DNA of 64,000 bases, taken from positions 1 through 64,000 of the forward strand of contig JAKLIX010000008.1 of the NCBI GenBank assembly GCA_022709385.1. The letters run 5' to 3'. This document shows, in pieces, positions 26,468 to 34,321 of this stretch. The position numbers were made by a program, and so were the translations under genes. Every line of letters starts with the position of its first letter. The stretch's first letter is position 1. Under the pieces are notes generated by a model that saw only the letters and a list, made by a program, of their open reading frames with translations, searched no databases and was not told where the DNA came from. This DNA comes from Bacteroidota bacterium. GTDB lineage: Bacteria > Bacteroidota > Bacteroidia > Bacteroidales > CAIXZF01.

Positions 26468-27823
26468 TCAAAGCTTTCTTACCACCAGTTGGGTCTTATC
26501 GTAACGCAGCACGACAATGCTTTCGCCCGGGTCGATATAGCCGGTCTCGGCCACGGCATCATAGATTTCGCCCTCCACGATCACCTTGCCTCCCGGCCGG
26601 AGGATGCTGCGGGCTTTGCCTTCCGCACCCACCAGCCGTGCCAGCGCACTGTCGGCGGCGATATAGCCATCCGCGCTGTCTTCGGTCGTATTCAGGGCCA
26701 GGCCGCCGAAAAGGTTCGATGTGAACAACTTTCTGCTCAACAGCAGGGATCCCACGATGGATGTGAACATGGCGATGACCACGATGAAGAAGGAGCGCAG
26801 GAATGCATTTCCGTCGACGGGTGAGAAATCGAAGACCAGGTTGTTGATCATGGCCAGGGTCAGGCTGGCGATCACCAGAAAGATACCGCTGATACCGGCT
26901 ACACCGAAGCCGGGGATCACAAAAATCTCAACCGCTATCAGTATCAGTCCGATGAAGAAGACGATGATCTCCCAGTGCGCCGCCAGTCCTTCCAGGTAGA
27001 GGGGGGCAAAGTAAAGGGCCACCGCGATCAGGGCTGCCACAATGGGGAAAATGGCACCGGGCGACTGGAATTCGAAATAGATCCCGGCCACGATGATGAG
27101 GATCAGCAGGCCGCTGACCGCGGGATGCACCAGGAATGCGATGAGCTTGTCGAGGGCGGTGAGCCGGAAAGTCCTGATCTCGTAGCGGGGAATGCCGCCC
27201 TTCTTCAGCACCTCATCCACATTTTCGCCAATATCGTCGCAGAATCCCAGCTTCATGGCCTCTGAGGCCGTCAGGGTAAGCACTTTCCCGGAATCCACGA
27301 GGTGCGTGACCTTGCGCGAGGGATCGACCATGGCTTCGGCGATGTCGGGATCCCTGTTCCTGGCTTCGGCCGTAGCCCGCATCATGGATCGCATATACGA
27401 CTGGTACTTGTCCGGCATCTTCTCCCCTTCCTGGTTCACCACCGTGGCGGCGCCGATGCTGGCGCCCTGCCGCATATAGATACGTTCACAGGCAATGGAT
27501 ATGAGGGCTCCGGCAGAGGCGGCGTTGTTGTCGATAAACACCCAGACAGGGATATCGGACTGAAGGAAAAGGGTGCGAAGGGAATCCGCCGACTCCAGCA
27601 TGCCACCATAGGTGTTCATGTGAATGAGGATGAGGTCGACACCCTCCTCCTTTGCATAAGCCCAGGCTTTTTTTGTCTTATGCCAGATGGGAGGGGCTAT
27701 CATCTCCTTCACCGGGAATACCAGCACTTTCGCCGGACCTCCCCCGCCCGCTTCAGGAAGGCAGGGAACCGAAAGAAGAGAAAAAAACAGCAGCAATAAT
27801 GGCAGAACGATTCGCTTATTCAT
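26468..27823 (-). CDS. nfeD: NfeD-family membrane serine protease
   Basis: The 451-aa protein has a signal peptide (MNKRIVLPLLLLFF), a ClpP/SppA-like protease domain (about residues 30-225, with the serine in NNAASAGALIS), four or more membrane segments (about 230-375) and a C-terminal NfeD OB-fold (about 385-451). Full-length NfeD proteins are membrane proteases often paired with stomatin-like proteins; no stomatin gene is adjacent. The ATG overlaps the stop of the upstream inositol phosphatase gene in an ATGA, so the two are probably translationally coupled. Confidence 0.9.
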   Translation of the reverse strand: MNKRIVLPLLLLFFSLLSVPCLPEAGGGGPAKVLVFPVKEMIAPPIWHKTKKAWAYAKEEGVDLILIHMNTYGGMLESADSLRTLFLQSDIPVWVFIDNNAASAGALISIACERIYMRQGASIGAATVVNQEGEKMPDKYQSYMRSMMRATAEARNRDPDIAEAMVDPSRKVTHLVDSGKVLTLTASEAMKLGFCDDIGENVDEVLKKGGIPRYEIRTFRLTALDKLIAFLVHPAVSGLLILIIVAGIYFEFQSPGAIFPIVAALIAVALYFAPLYLEGLAAHWEIIVFFIGLILIAVEIFVIPGFGVAGISGIFLVIASLTLAMINNLVFDFSPVDGNAFLRSFFIVVIAMFTSIVGSLLLSRKLFTSNLFGGLALNTTEDSADGYIAADSALARLVGAEGKARSILRPGGKVIVEGEIYDAVAETGYIDPGESIVVLRYDKTQLVVRKL

Positions 27824-28614
27824 GGTTTCGATTTAAAGAAATTCTTCATGGTTGACAATAACTCAGGAAATATCGCATCATTGCCAGCAACGATCTCTTT
27901 GCCGAAGAGGTAATGCCTGCCCCCGCCAAAGTCGGCCACACATCCGCCGGCCTCCTTCACCAGCAGGGCGCCGGCAGCCACATCCCAGGGACTCAGACCG
28001 TATTCGTAAAAGCCGTCGAAACGGCCGCAGGCAACCCAGGCAAGGTCGGCAGCCGCAGAGCCCAGTCTTCTGATGCCGTGCGAAGCCTGCATCAGATGCC
28101 TGAACAGTGCCAGGTATTCATCAAGGCGCTCATAATCGTAATAAGGGAAGCCGGTGGCAAGCAGGGCATGCTGCAGGGATGCGTTGGAGGAGACCCGGAT
28201 TTTCTTTCCGTTGAGATGAGCCCCCTGACCGCGTTGCGCCGTAAACATCTCCCGGCCGAACACTTCGTAAACTACGCCAATTTCAGGTTCATTCCCCCGC
28301 AGCAGCGAAACACTGATACAAACCAGCGGAATCCCGTGAATGAAATTGGTGGTTCCGTCGAGCGGATCAACCACCCAGGTGAACTCCCTGATCTCCGGAG
28401 CCCTGCTGTTCTCCTCAAGGATGAAGCCGGCATCCGGCAGGATGGCGTTCAAACCCTCAGCCAGCATCTCCTCCGCTGCCCGGTCGACCCAGGTGACGAA
28501 ATTGTTTTCGCTTTTCTCCTCAATTTGCTGCCTCTGGAATTTCCCGGATGATTCCAGAATAAATGCTCCCGTCCGCAATACCACACTTTCCACGGCTTTC
28601 AGTATCCTCTCCAA
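27820..28614 (-). CDS. Inositol monophosphatase family protein
   Basis: A Mg-dependent, lithium-sensitive type phosphatase fold, 264 aa from the chosen start. Metal-site motifs are visible: EEN, DPLDGTTNF (motif A) and WDVAAGALLVKEAGG (motif B). The substrate may be inositol phosphate, 3'-phosphoadenosine phosphate or fructose bisphosphate; the sequence alone does not decide. I chose the TTG at 28614 because a TACCTTTG element lies 14 nt upstream and the family alignment begins about there. The longest frame would add 61 unrelated residues across the promoter. Stop overlaps the nfeD start. Confidence 0.88.
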   Translation of the reverse strand: MERILKAVESVVLRTGAFILESSGKFQRQQIEEKSENNFVTWVDRAAEEMLAEGLNAILPDAGFILEENSRAPEIREFTWVVDPLDGTTNFIHGIPLVCISVSLLRGNEPEIGVVYEVFGREMFTAQRGQGAHLNGKKIRVSSNASLQHALLATGFPYYDYERLDEYLALFRHLMQASHGIRRLGSAAADLAWVACGRFDGFYEYGLSPWDVAAGALLVKEAGGCVADFGGGRHYLFGKEIVAGNDAIFPELLSTMKNFFKSKP

Positions 28615-28628
28615 TGCTATTTTTCTTA

Positions 28629-28636
28629 CAAAGGTA
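28629..28636 (-). promoter_or_regulatory. TAnnTTTG (-7) element for IMPase-nfeD
   Basis: TACCTTTG on -, 14 nt before the TTG start at 28614. It sits in the divergent spacer shared with the uridine-kinase-like gene. Confidence 0.7.
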
Positions 28637-28658
28637 TGCGGATTCCTGTTGAAATGGA

Positions 28659-28666
28659 TATTTTTG
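28659..28666 (+). promoter_or_regulatory. TAnnTTTG (-7) element for uridine-kinase-like gene
   Basis: TATTTTTG on +, 27 nt before the ATG at 28694, in the same divergent spacer. Confidence 0.55.
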
Positions 28667-28693
28667 CTGCCTGCAAAAACAATCTGACCTATT

Positions 28694-29329
28694 ATGACAG
28701 GAGATATCCTGCTTCTGACAGACACCCACCACAGGCTGGCCGCAGAGATCACGGAGAAACTCCGGGCCGCGGCGAAGAAACGGTGGATGATTGCCATCTC
28801 CGGGGAATCGGGCTCGGGAAAATCGGAACTATCCTATGCCATTGCCCGCAGGTTGAAAGACAACGGACTGAAAGCCAAGATTATTCACAGCGACAACTTC
28901 TATGTGACACATCCGGATGACAGGCTCAGGATCCGCCTGGAAAGAGGAATAGAGAAAAGCGTCGGACCGGGTGAATATGACTGGGAATCCATCAGGAAGG
29001 TGTTGCAGGCCTTCAGAAAGCGGAAAACGGTGGCCATGCCCTGCGTGGATCTGCTCACCAACCAGGTGGATACCCTGTTCACGGATTTCAGCGACATCTC
29101 CGTCCTGATCCTCGACGGGCTTTATGCCATTAAGGCACCCGGCTTCGACCTCCGTATCTTCATTGATCTGACCTACCACGACACCAAAAAGGCACAATTG
29201 CTCAGAGGCAAGGAACAGCCGGACATGAACAGGATGAAGGTGCTGGAAGCTGAGCACAGGGCAGTCAGGGCTTTGAAACCAAAAGCGAATATCCTTATCG
29301 ACGCAACGTTCCGGCTTCATTTCCTTTAA
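28694..29329 (+). CDS. Uridine-kinase-like P-loop kinase
   Basis: This 211-aa cytosolic protein carries a Walker A motif GESGSGKS (about residue 38) followed by a kinase core of the uridine kinase/phosphoribulokinase superfamily. A DGLYAIK segment takes the place of the usual DG-hFA strand. The substrate is probably uridine/cytidine or a small-molecule alcohol. Eight bases separate its stop from the GH13 gene, so the two form an operon. That pairing with an amylase-family enzyme hints at a role near carbohydrate metabolism, but this is inference. Confidence 0.75.
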   Translation: MTGDILLLTDTHHRLAAEITEKLRAAAKKRWMIAISGESGSGKSELSYAIARRLKDNGLKAKIIHSDNFYVTHPDDRLRIRLERGIEKSVGPGEYDWESIRKVLQAFRKRKTVAMPCVDLLTNQVDTLFTDFSDISVLILDGLYAIKAPGFDLRIFIDLTYHDTKKAQLLRGKEQPDMNRMKVLEAEHRAVRALKPKANILIDATFRLHFL

Positions 29330-29337
29330 ACCGAAAG

Positions 29338-30603
29338 ATGTCATCCGAATCCATCCCTTTTGTGCAGTCCGGTTCGTTCATTTATGAAGTGAATACCAGG
29401 CAATACAGTGCCTCCGGGCATTTGCAGGCTCTTATCGGACACCTTCCCCGCCTGGCGGAGATGCATACCGGCGTCCTCTGGCTGATGCCCCTGTACCCGA
29501 TCGGCAAAGCCGGGCGTAAAGGCAGCCTTGGCAGCTATTACAGCGTTCAGGATTACCTCAGCATCGACCCGGCTTATGGCAGCATGGCGGATCTGATCAG
29601 GCTGACGGAGCAGGCACATGCCCTGGGGATGAAGGTGATCCTCGACTGGGTGGCCAATCATACGGCCTGGGACCATGCCTGGATCCATGCCCGGCCTGAT
29701 TTCTACAGCCGTGATGCATCAGGGAACATCAGGGCGCCCTTCCCGGAATGGGAGGATGTTGCCCAGCTTGATTACAACAATCCCGGGCTGTGGGAGGAAA
29801 TGATCCGGGCCATGCAGTTTTGGCCCGATAAAGCCGGCATCGACGGTTTTCGCTGCGATATGGCAAACCTTGTCCCCACGGCATTCTGGAAGGAAGCGAT
29901 CCGCAGGCTTGGAGAAAACAAAACCTTGTTCTGGCTGGCCGAAGCCGAAGATCCAGGCCTGCTGGAAGCAGGCTTTCACCTGCTGTATCACTGGAAACTG
30001 CTGCATGCCATGGACGGGTTCATCCACACGGAAGGGAATGCAGCCCGGCTCGACCGGGAAGTGGTGGGAGAACTCAGCAGCGTCCCTTCCGGAAAATCCT
30101 TCCTGCTGTTTACCAGCAACCATGATGAAAATTCATGGAAAGGGAGCGCCGTGGAACGTCTCGGAGCCTCCCTGGAAGCCTGCATCAGCCTTTGTTTCAC
30201 CCTGCCCGGCGTTCCCCTGGTTTACGGGGGTCAGGAAGCCGGACTGAATAAAAGGCTGCTGTTCTTCGACAAGGATCTCATTCCCTGGAAGGAGGACAAA
30301 CTGGAAAAGCTCATTACCAGGCTTGCGCAGCTCCGGCTGGAGCATCCGGCCTTGTGGCCGGGATCTGCATTCAGGAGGATTCCCAACTCGGCCGGCCACG
30401 ATGTGTTTACTTTCTGCAGGGAAAGAAACGGGAACAGGGTGCTGGTGATGCTGAACCTGTCATGGCAGGAAAGAAGCTTTAGCCTGGAGAATTATCTTTC
30501 GGACGGGCTTTATACGGAAGCAATCAGCCTGGAAAGCATCCATGCGGCACAGGGAGCCCGCTGGACGCTTGGCCCCTGGCAGTGGATGATTTTGACAAAA
30601 TAA
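29338..30603 (+). CDS. GH13 alpha-amylase-family glycosidase
   Basis: 421 aa with a TIM-barrel GH13 core. Family regions are visible: DWVANHT (region I), GFRCDMAN with the nucleophile Asp (region II), WLAEAED with the acid/base Glu (region III) and TSNHDENS with the third Asp (region IV). It probably acts on alpha-glucans or their oligosaccharides. No signal peptide is seen, so it is likely cytosolic, working on imported or stored glucan. It is on the short side for GH13, with only a small C-terminal beta-domain. Confidence 0.88.
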   Translation: MSSESIPFVQSGSFIYEVNTRQYSASGHLQALIGHLPRLAEMHTGVLWLMPLYPIGKAGRKGSLGSYYSVQDYLSIDPAYGSMADLIRLTEQAHALGMKVILDWVANHTAWDHAWIHARPDFYSRDASGNIRAPFPEWEDVAQLDYNNPGLWEEMIRAMQFWPDKAGIDGFRCDMANLVPTAFWKEAIRRLGENKTLFWLAEAEDPGLLEAGFHLLYHWKLLHAMDGFIHTEGNAARLDREVVGELSSVPSGKSFLLFTSNHDENSWKGSAVERLGASLEACISLCFTLPGVPLVYGGQEAGLNKRLLFFDKDLIPWKEDKLEKLITRLAQLRLEHPALWPGSAFRRIPNSAGHDVFTFCRERNGNRVLVMLNLSWQERSFSLENYLSDGLYTEAISLESIHAAQGARWTLGPWQWMILTK

Positions 30604-30635
30604 TCCGCCACCCATACGGAATTTAAAAAAAAGTG

Positions 30636-30643
30636 TATCTTTG
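30636..30643 (+). promoter_or_regulatory. TAnnTTTG (-7) element for tRNA-Leu pair
   Basis: TATCTTTG, 10 nt before the first tRNA. Confidence 0.7.
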
Positions 30644-30653
30644 CACCCCTGTT

Positions 30654-30737
30654 GCCCAGGTGGTGGAATTGGTAGACACACCAGCTTGAGGGGCTGGCGC
30701 CTGCAAGGGTGTGCAAGTTCGAATCTTGTCCTGGGCA
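30654..30737 (+). tRNA. tRNA-Leu (anticodon GAG)
   Basis: 84-nt class II tRNA. Acceptor GCCCAGG pairs with CCTGGGC. The anticodon stem CCAGC/GCTGG encloses TTGAGGG, giving anticodon GAG. The T-loop is GTTCGAATC. The variable arm is long, as expected for Leu. CCA is not encoded. Confidence 0.95.
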
Positions 30738-30751
30738 CCTCTCAACCCGCA

Positions 30752-30835
30752 GCCCAAGTGGCGGAATCGGTAGACGCGCTAGTTTCAGGGACTAGTGACC
30801 GTACGGTCGTGCAAGTTCGAGTCTTGTCTTGGGCA
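30752..30835 (+). tRNA. tRNA-Leu (anticodon CAG)
   Basis: 84-nt class II tRNA, 14 bp after the first. Acceptor GCCCAAG pairs with CTTGGGC. The anticodon stem CTAGT/ACTAG encloses TTCAGGG, giving anticodon CAG. The T-loop is GTTCGAGTC. CCA is not encoded. It is probably co-transcribed with the GAG isoacceptor. Confidence 0.95.
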
Positions 30836-30879
30836 CTTTCTTTCTCCTGCTTCCTGGCCCTCCCGGAAGCTTTTTTTTT

Positions 30880-32862
30880 ATGAAAACCCTAATCCTGACA
30901 GGCCTCACCGTCATTTTCCTTTGTCTTACGGTTGTCACCGGCGCCCGGGCTGTACAGTCAAATCCGCCGGACAGCCTGGAGATGCTGGAAAAAATGGTAG
31001 CCGGGCTCAGCGTCGAAAAAGCGGAAAATATCCCGGTGGGATATATTCAGCTGGACCTGATACGGGAGCAGTTAAACCGGCTCGCCGGCAACATCAAGCC
31101 TGATGAAGCGACGGGTGATTCAGAAAGGAATCGCAGGCTGAAGCGGCTTCAGCAGACATTCGATTCAATCAGCCCCCTGATCATTGCCGGAATGGCAAGG
31201 ATAGAGCTGGCCCTGTACGAGGATGGACTTGCGTATTTCAGGGAACATGATTCCGCTGCGGCAGCAAGGCAGTTTGAAATGTCGCTGAATTACAACAATG
31301 CCTTCGCCCCGTCAGCATACAGCCTGATTTCACTTTATAATACGCCGGAGAAAGCGGAAAAGGCTGCCGCTTTATACGAACAGTACGCGAAAACTGCGGG
31401 TGTGCAAGAGAATGAATATTACCGGAATCTCTTTCGGATCCTGGCCTCACAGGTACTCGACAGCCTCCTCAGGCAGGCCGGGAAACTGGGCGACACGGAC
31501 CTTCCCTATGATGCCGTGCAACTTGTAGCTTTTGCCGACAGTTTCGCACAAAGGCACCGTATCGGGGGAGCTGACGCAAAAATAAGGGCAAGCTACACTG
31601 CCGTCCACCGGGCCATGTACGAATCCTACCTCCGAATCGCAGACAAAGCCCTGCAGAACAGGAAACAGGAACTCGCGGCAAGCTACTACAGCCGGGCCGG
31701 AGAATACCTCAGGACCCATGCCGCCCTGGCCGGTACTGATACACGCTGGGAAGCAGGGCTTGCCGCCGCTTCCAAACCACCACCCCCTGATCCCGTCGCA
31801 AAAGTCCGCAAGAAAAAGGGAAGACAGCGACCCGGCAAGGTCAAAGGCAAAACCGCCGCGGGAAAGATCAAAACAACAAAGCCAGCGCTGCTGCCTCCTC
31901 CAGATACCATGATGTCTTACTACCTTGGACAATCGGCCCTTGCCTCAGAAGCCGGCCAATACGCAGATGCAATCCGCCACTGTGATGCTGCCGCCAGCTA
32001 CCATGACACTGTCGCGGCTATGCCCGACGCCCGGATTTGCTCCTGCTACCGCCGGGCAGCGGTCAGACCCATGCTGGACACCATCCGCAGCGCTTATTTC
32101 ACCGTTTGGAAAAACCAACTGCAGGAAGCCGGAAAGGTGCTGGAAAACGCGAAAGCCAGGCTGCAGCCCTGGTGCCTCCAAAATGACAGCGAAATAAACA
32201 AGGCGCTGGCTTCGCTCGAGCAGCGCATCCGCGAAAAGGACTGTGACAATGTACAGGCAGCTTATGAAAGCGAGGTTTATCGCGCCATCGCACTATGTAT
32301 GACCGGAAATTATCTCTCCGGAAATGATCACCTTGAAAAAGCCGCCAGGCTGCTCAGCGGCCATGCATCCTGTATCCGCTCGGATTCCCTGCTCAGGCTG
32401 ACAGAACAAAAATACCGGCCTTACATTGCCTGGCAGCAGGAATGGACAAACGCCAGGCAAAGCCTTGAAAGAAAGAATCACAGGGAATTTCTGGGTCATT
32501 ATCTGAAGGCATGGGATATCACAGAGGCCAATAAACTGTCGGACAAGCTGCGATTCTCCCCGCCGGCGGATTTTGTGAAAGAAAGAGGAGATACCGCATT
32601 GCTGGCAGCCTACATCCTGCTTCTTTCAGAACAGGGGCAAACCGATGCTTGCTGGGAGTTGATCCGGTTCGCAGCCGACCGGAAATACCTCAGCAGCCTG
32701 CCGTCAGGAGTTCTGGCCGCCACCGGAAGGCTCATGGCCGCGACAGACGGCCAGACAGGCGATACCATCTGGCTGGACCGGTTAAAAAAAGGAGGCAGAC
32801 AGTTTTCTGTGATAAAAAAAGCCTATCTTAGCAGGGCAAAACAGCCAAGTCATGAACCTTAA
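30880..32862 (+). CDS. Secreted helical/TPR-like protein of unknown function
   Basis: A 660-aa protein from the ATG at 30880, chosen because the signal peptide (MKTLILTGLTVIFLCLTVV) starts there; the longer frame begins inside the tRNA. The mature part is rich in Ala/Leu helices with TPR-like spacing. It is split near residues 308-332 by a basic Lys/Pro/Gly linker (KVRKKKGRQRPGK). It is probably periplasmic. It overlaps the pepE start by 11 bp, so the two are likely co-expressed. I do not recognise a named family. Confidence 0.75.
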   Translation: MKTLILTGLTVIFLCLTVVTGARAVQSNPPDSLEMLEKMVAGLSVEKAENIPVGYIQLDLIREQLNRLAGNIKPDEATGDSERNRRLKRLQQTFDSISPLIIAGMARIELALYEDGLAYFREHDSAAAARQFEMSLNYNNAFAPSAYSLISLYNTPEKAEKAAALYEQYAKTAGVQENEYYRNLFRILASQVLDSLLRQAGKLGDTDLPYDAVQLVAFADSFAQRHRIGGADAKIRASYTAVHRAMYESYLRIADKALQNRKQELAASYYSRAGEYLRTHAALAGTDTRWEAGLAAASKPPPPDPVAKVRKKKGRQRPGKVKGKTAAGKIKTTKPALLPPPDTMMSYYLGQSALASEAGQYADAIRHCDAAASYHDTVAAMPDARICSCYRRAAVRPMLDTIRSAYFTVWKNQLQEAGKVLENAKARLQPWCLQNDSEINKALASLEQRIREKDCDNVQAAYESEVYRAIALCMTGNYLSGNDHLEKAARLLSGHASCIRSDSLLRLTEQKYRPYIAWQQEWTNARQSLERKNHREFLGHYLKAWDITEANKLSDKLRFSPPADFVKERGDTALLAAYILLLSEQGQTDACWELIRFAADRKYLSSLPSGVLAATGRLMAATDGQTGDTIWLDRLKKGGRQFSVIKKAYLSRAKQPSHEP

Positions 32863-33565
32863 CCTGCTCCTGATCAGCAATTCGACCAACCCGGGTGAGG
32901 AATACCTCGGATGGCCGCGGCCTTATATGAAAGACTTCCTTCAGGCTTTCCCCGTGAAGAAACTCCTGTTTGTTCCTTTTGCCGGAGTAACCATCAGCTG
33001 GGATGACTATACAGAACGTGTGCGCAAGGTGTTTGCCGGACTCGGGTACGAACTGCATTCGTTACACCAGAGCAGGGAACCCCTTCATGAAGTGCACCGG
33101 GCTGAAGCGATCGTGGTGGGCGGAGGCAATACCTTCAGCCTGGTGAGAGAGCTCCAGAGAAGCGGGCTCATGCATGCCATCCGCGAAAGGTGCATGCAGG
33201 GAATCCCCTATCTCGGCTGGAGTGCCGGTTCCAATATCACCTGCCCGAGCCTCAGAACCACCAATGACATGCCAATCGTGCAACCCGACAGTTTTGAATG
33301 CATGAACCTGATCCCTTTCCAGATCAATCCGCATTACCTCGATGCACATCCCGAAGGGCACGGAGGCGAAACCAGGGAACAACGAATCGCCGAATTCCTC
33401 GAGGCAAATCCCGGCATGTTTGTGGCCGGACTCAGGGAATCATGCCTGCTGGAATACCGGGAGAACCAACTCCTGCTGAAAGGAGCCCATTCCATGCGCC
33501 TGTTCCGCTCCGGACAGGAAGCCTCTGAAATACCCAGCGGAAGCAACCTCGACTTCCTGCTCTGA
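32852..33565 (+). CDS. pepE: Dipeptidase E (peptidase S51)
   Basis: 237 aa, with the S51 signature: nucleophile Ser in GWSAGSN, the upstream GGGNTF strand, and a catalytic-region His in NPHYLDAHP. PepE hydrolyses N-terminal Asp-X dipeptides in the cytosol. The ATG lies inside the end of the upstream gene. Confidence 0.92.
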   Translation: MNLNLLLISNSTNPGEEYLGWPRPYMKDFLQAFPVKKLLFVPFAGVTISWDDYTERVRKVFAGLGYELHSLHQSREPLHEVHRAEAIVVGGGNTFSLVRELQRSGLMHAIRERCMQGIPYLGWSAGSNITCPSLRTTNDMPIVQPDSFECMNLIPFQINPHYLDAHPEGHGGETREQRIAEFLEANPGMFVAGLRESCLLEYRENQLLLKGAHSMRLFRSGQEASEIPSGSNLDFLL

Positions 33566-33615
33566 TTAACACTTATTTAACACACCCGCTAAGACGCTTA
33601 TCATATCAGAATTCC

Positions 33616-33623
33616 TAACTTTG
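33616..33623 (+). promoter_or_regulatory. TAnnTTTG (-7) element for the Cys-rich protein
   Basis: TAACTTTG, 18 nt before the ATG at 33642. It overlaps the TTG of the longer frame, so that start is unlikely. Confidence 0.65.
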
Positions 33624-33641
33624 CATGGAATTCTGTGCAGT

Positions 33642-34136
33642 ATGTGGCGTGATCATTTATATAAGGCAGGAATCCTCCTGCTGCTGACCACCTTCCTTGC
33701 CGGCTCCGCCGGGATGAATCTGCTCTGGCATCACTGCAACGCAAGCAAAAAAGACCGCCTCAAAATCCTGGTTCTGCCTGCATCAGCGCAGGAATCGTGT
33801 TGCGGACACGCATGCAGCACTGAGGCGACAGTACTGCCTCCGCAGGGACTGATTACAAAAGCTCCCTGCTGCGAAGAACAGGAGTATTTCTTTAAATTGC
33901 CTGAATTCTCCTCCAAGGAAATCAAGAACCTAATCCCCGGATTCACCGCCACCCTCCCCGGTCCGGGCGATTTCCGCATTTCCTGCCCGGGTGTAAATTA
34001 TCAGGCACCCGACATGCTTGCGGGATTGAATACCGATCCCCCCGGCCTGATCCATCCCGACAGACCGTTGTATCTGCGCATCAGCCAGATCCGTATCCCT
34101 CTGCCTGAAAACAAAGCCTGGCAACTGTCCGCTTAA
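33642..34136 (+). CDS. Small Cys-rich secreted protein, HYC_CC_PP-like
   Basis: 164 aa with an N-terminal hydrophobic segment, then HHC, CCGH and PCCEEQ motifs. Spacing and position recall the Bacteroidota HYC_CC_PP family, small proteins often encoded beside a TonB-dependent receptor, as here. Paired Cys and His suggest metal (possibly copper or zinc) binding in the periplasm, which is inference. I start at MWRDHL from the -7 element. Confidence 0.6.
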   Translation: MWRDHLYKAGILLLLTTFLAGSAGMNLLWHHCNASKKDRLKILVLPASAQESCCGHACSTEATVLPPQGLITKAPCCEEQEYFFKLPEFSSKEIKNLIPGFTATLPGPGDFRISCPGVNYQAPDMLAGLNTDPPGLIHPDRPLYLRISQIRIPLPENKAWQLSA

Positions 34137-34321
34137 CAATACCTTTCAAAGACTGACTTGAATCAAGATGTTACAGGTCAGCATCCGGACAGGTTATTAC
34201 ACGGATTATCAGGCATTTTATCCAAAGTACCACGGGGGTTTCAGCGTAAATGAAAATCCCGCTGTCTGCAATCCCCGCATTACAATCAGGCTGACAATTG
34301 AATAAGTTAACATACAATCCG

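Noticed and set aside
27852..28551. 212-aa + frame opposite the inositol phosphatase
   Set aside because: It is antisense to a gene with intact catalytic motifs and has no recognisable domain.
30641..30883. 80-aa open frame over the two tRNA genes
   Set aside because: It is a frame read through the two tRNA-Leu genes; translated tRNAs commonly give such false proteins.
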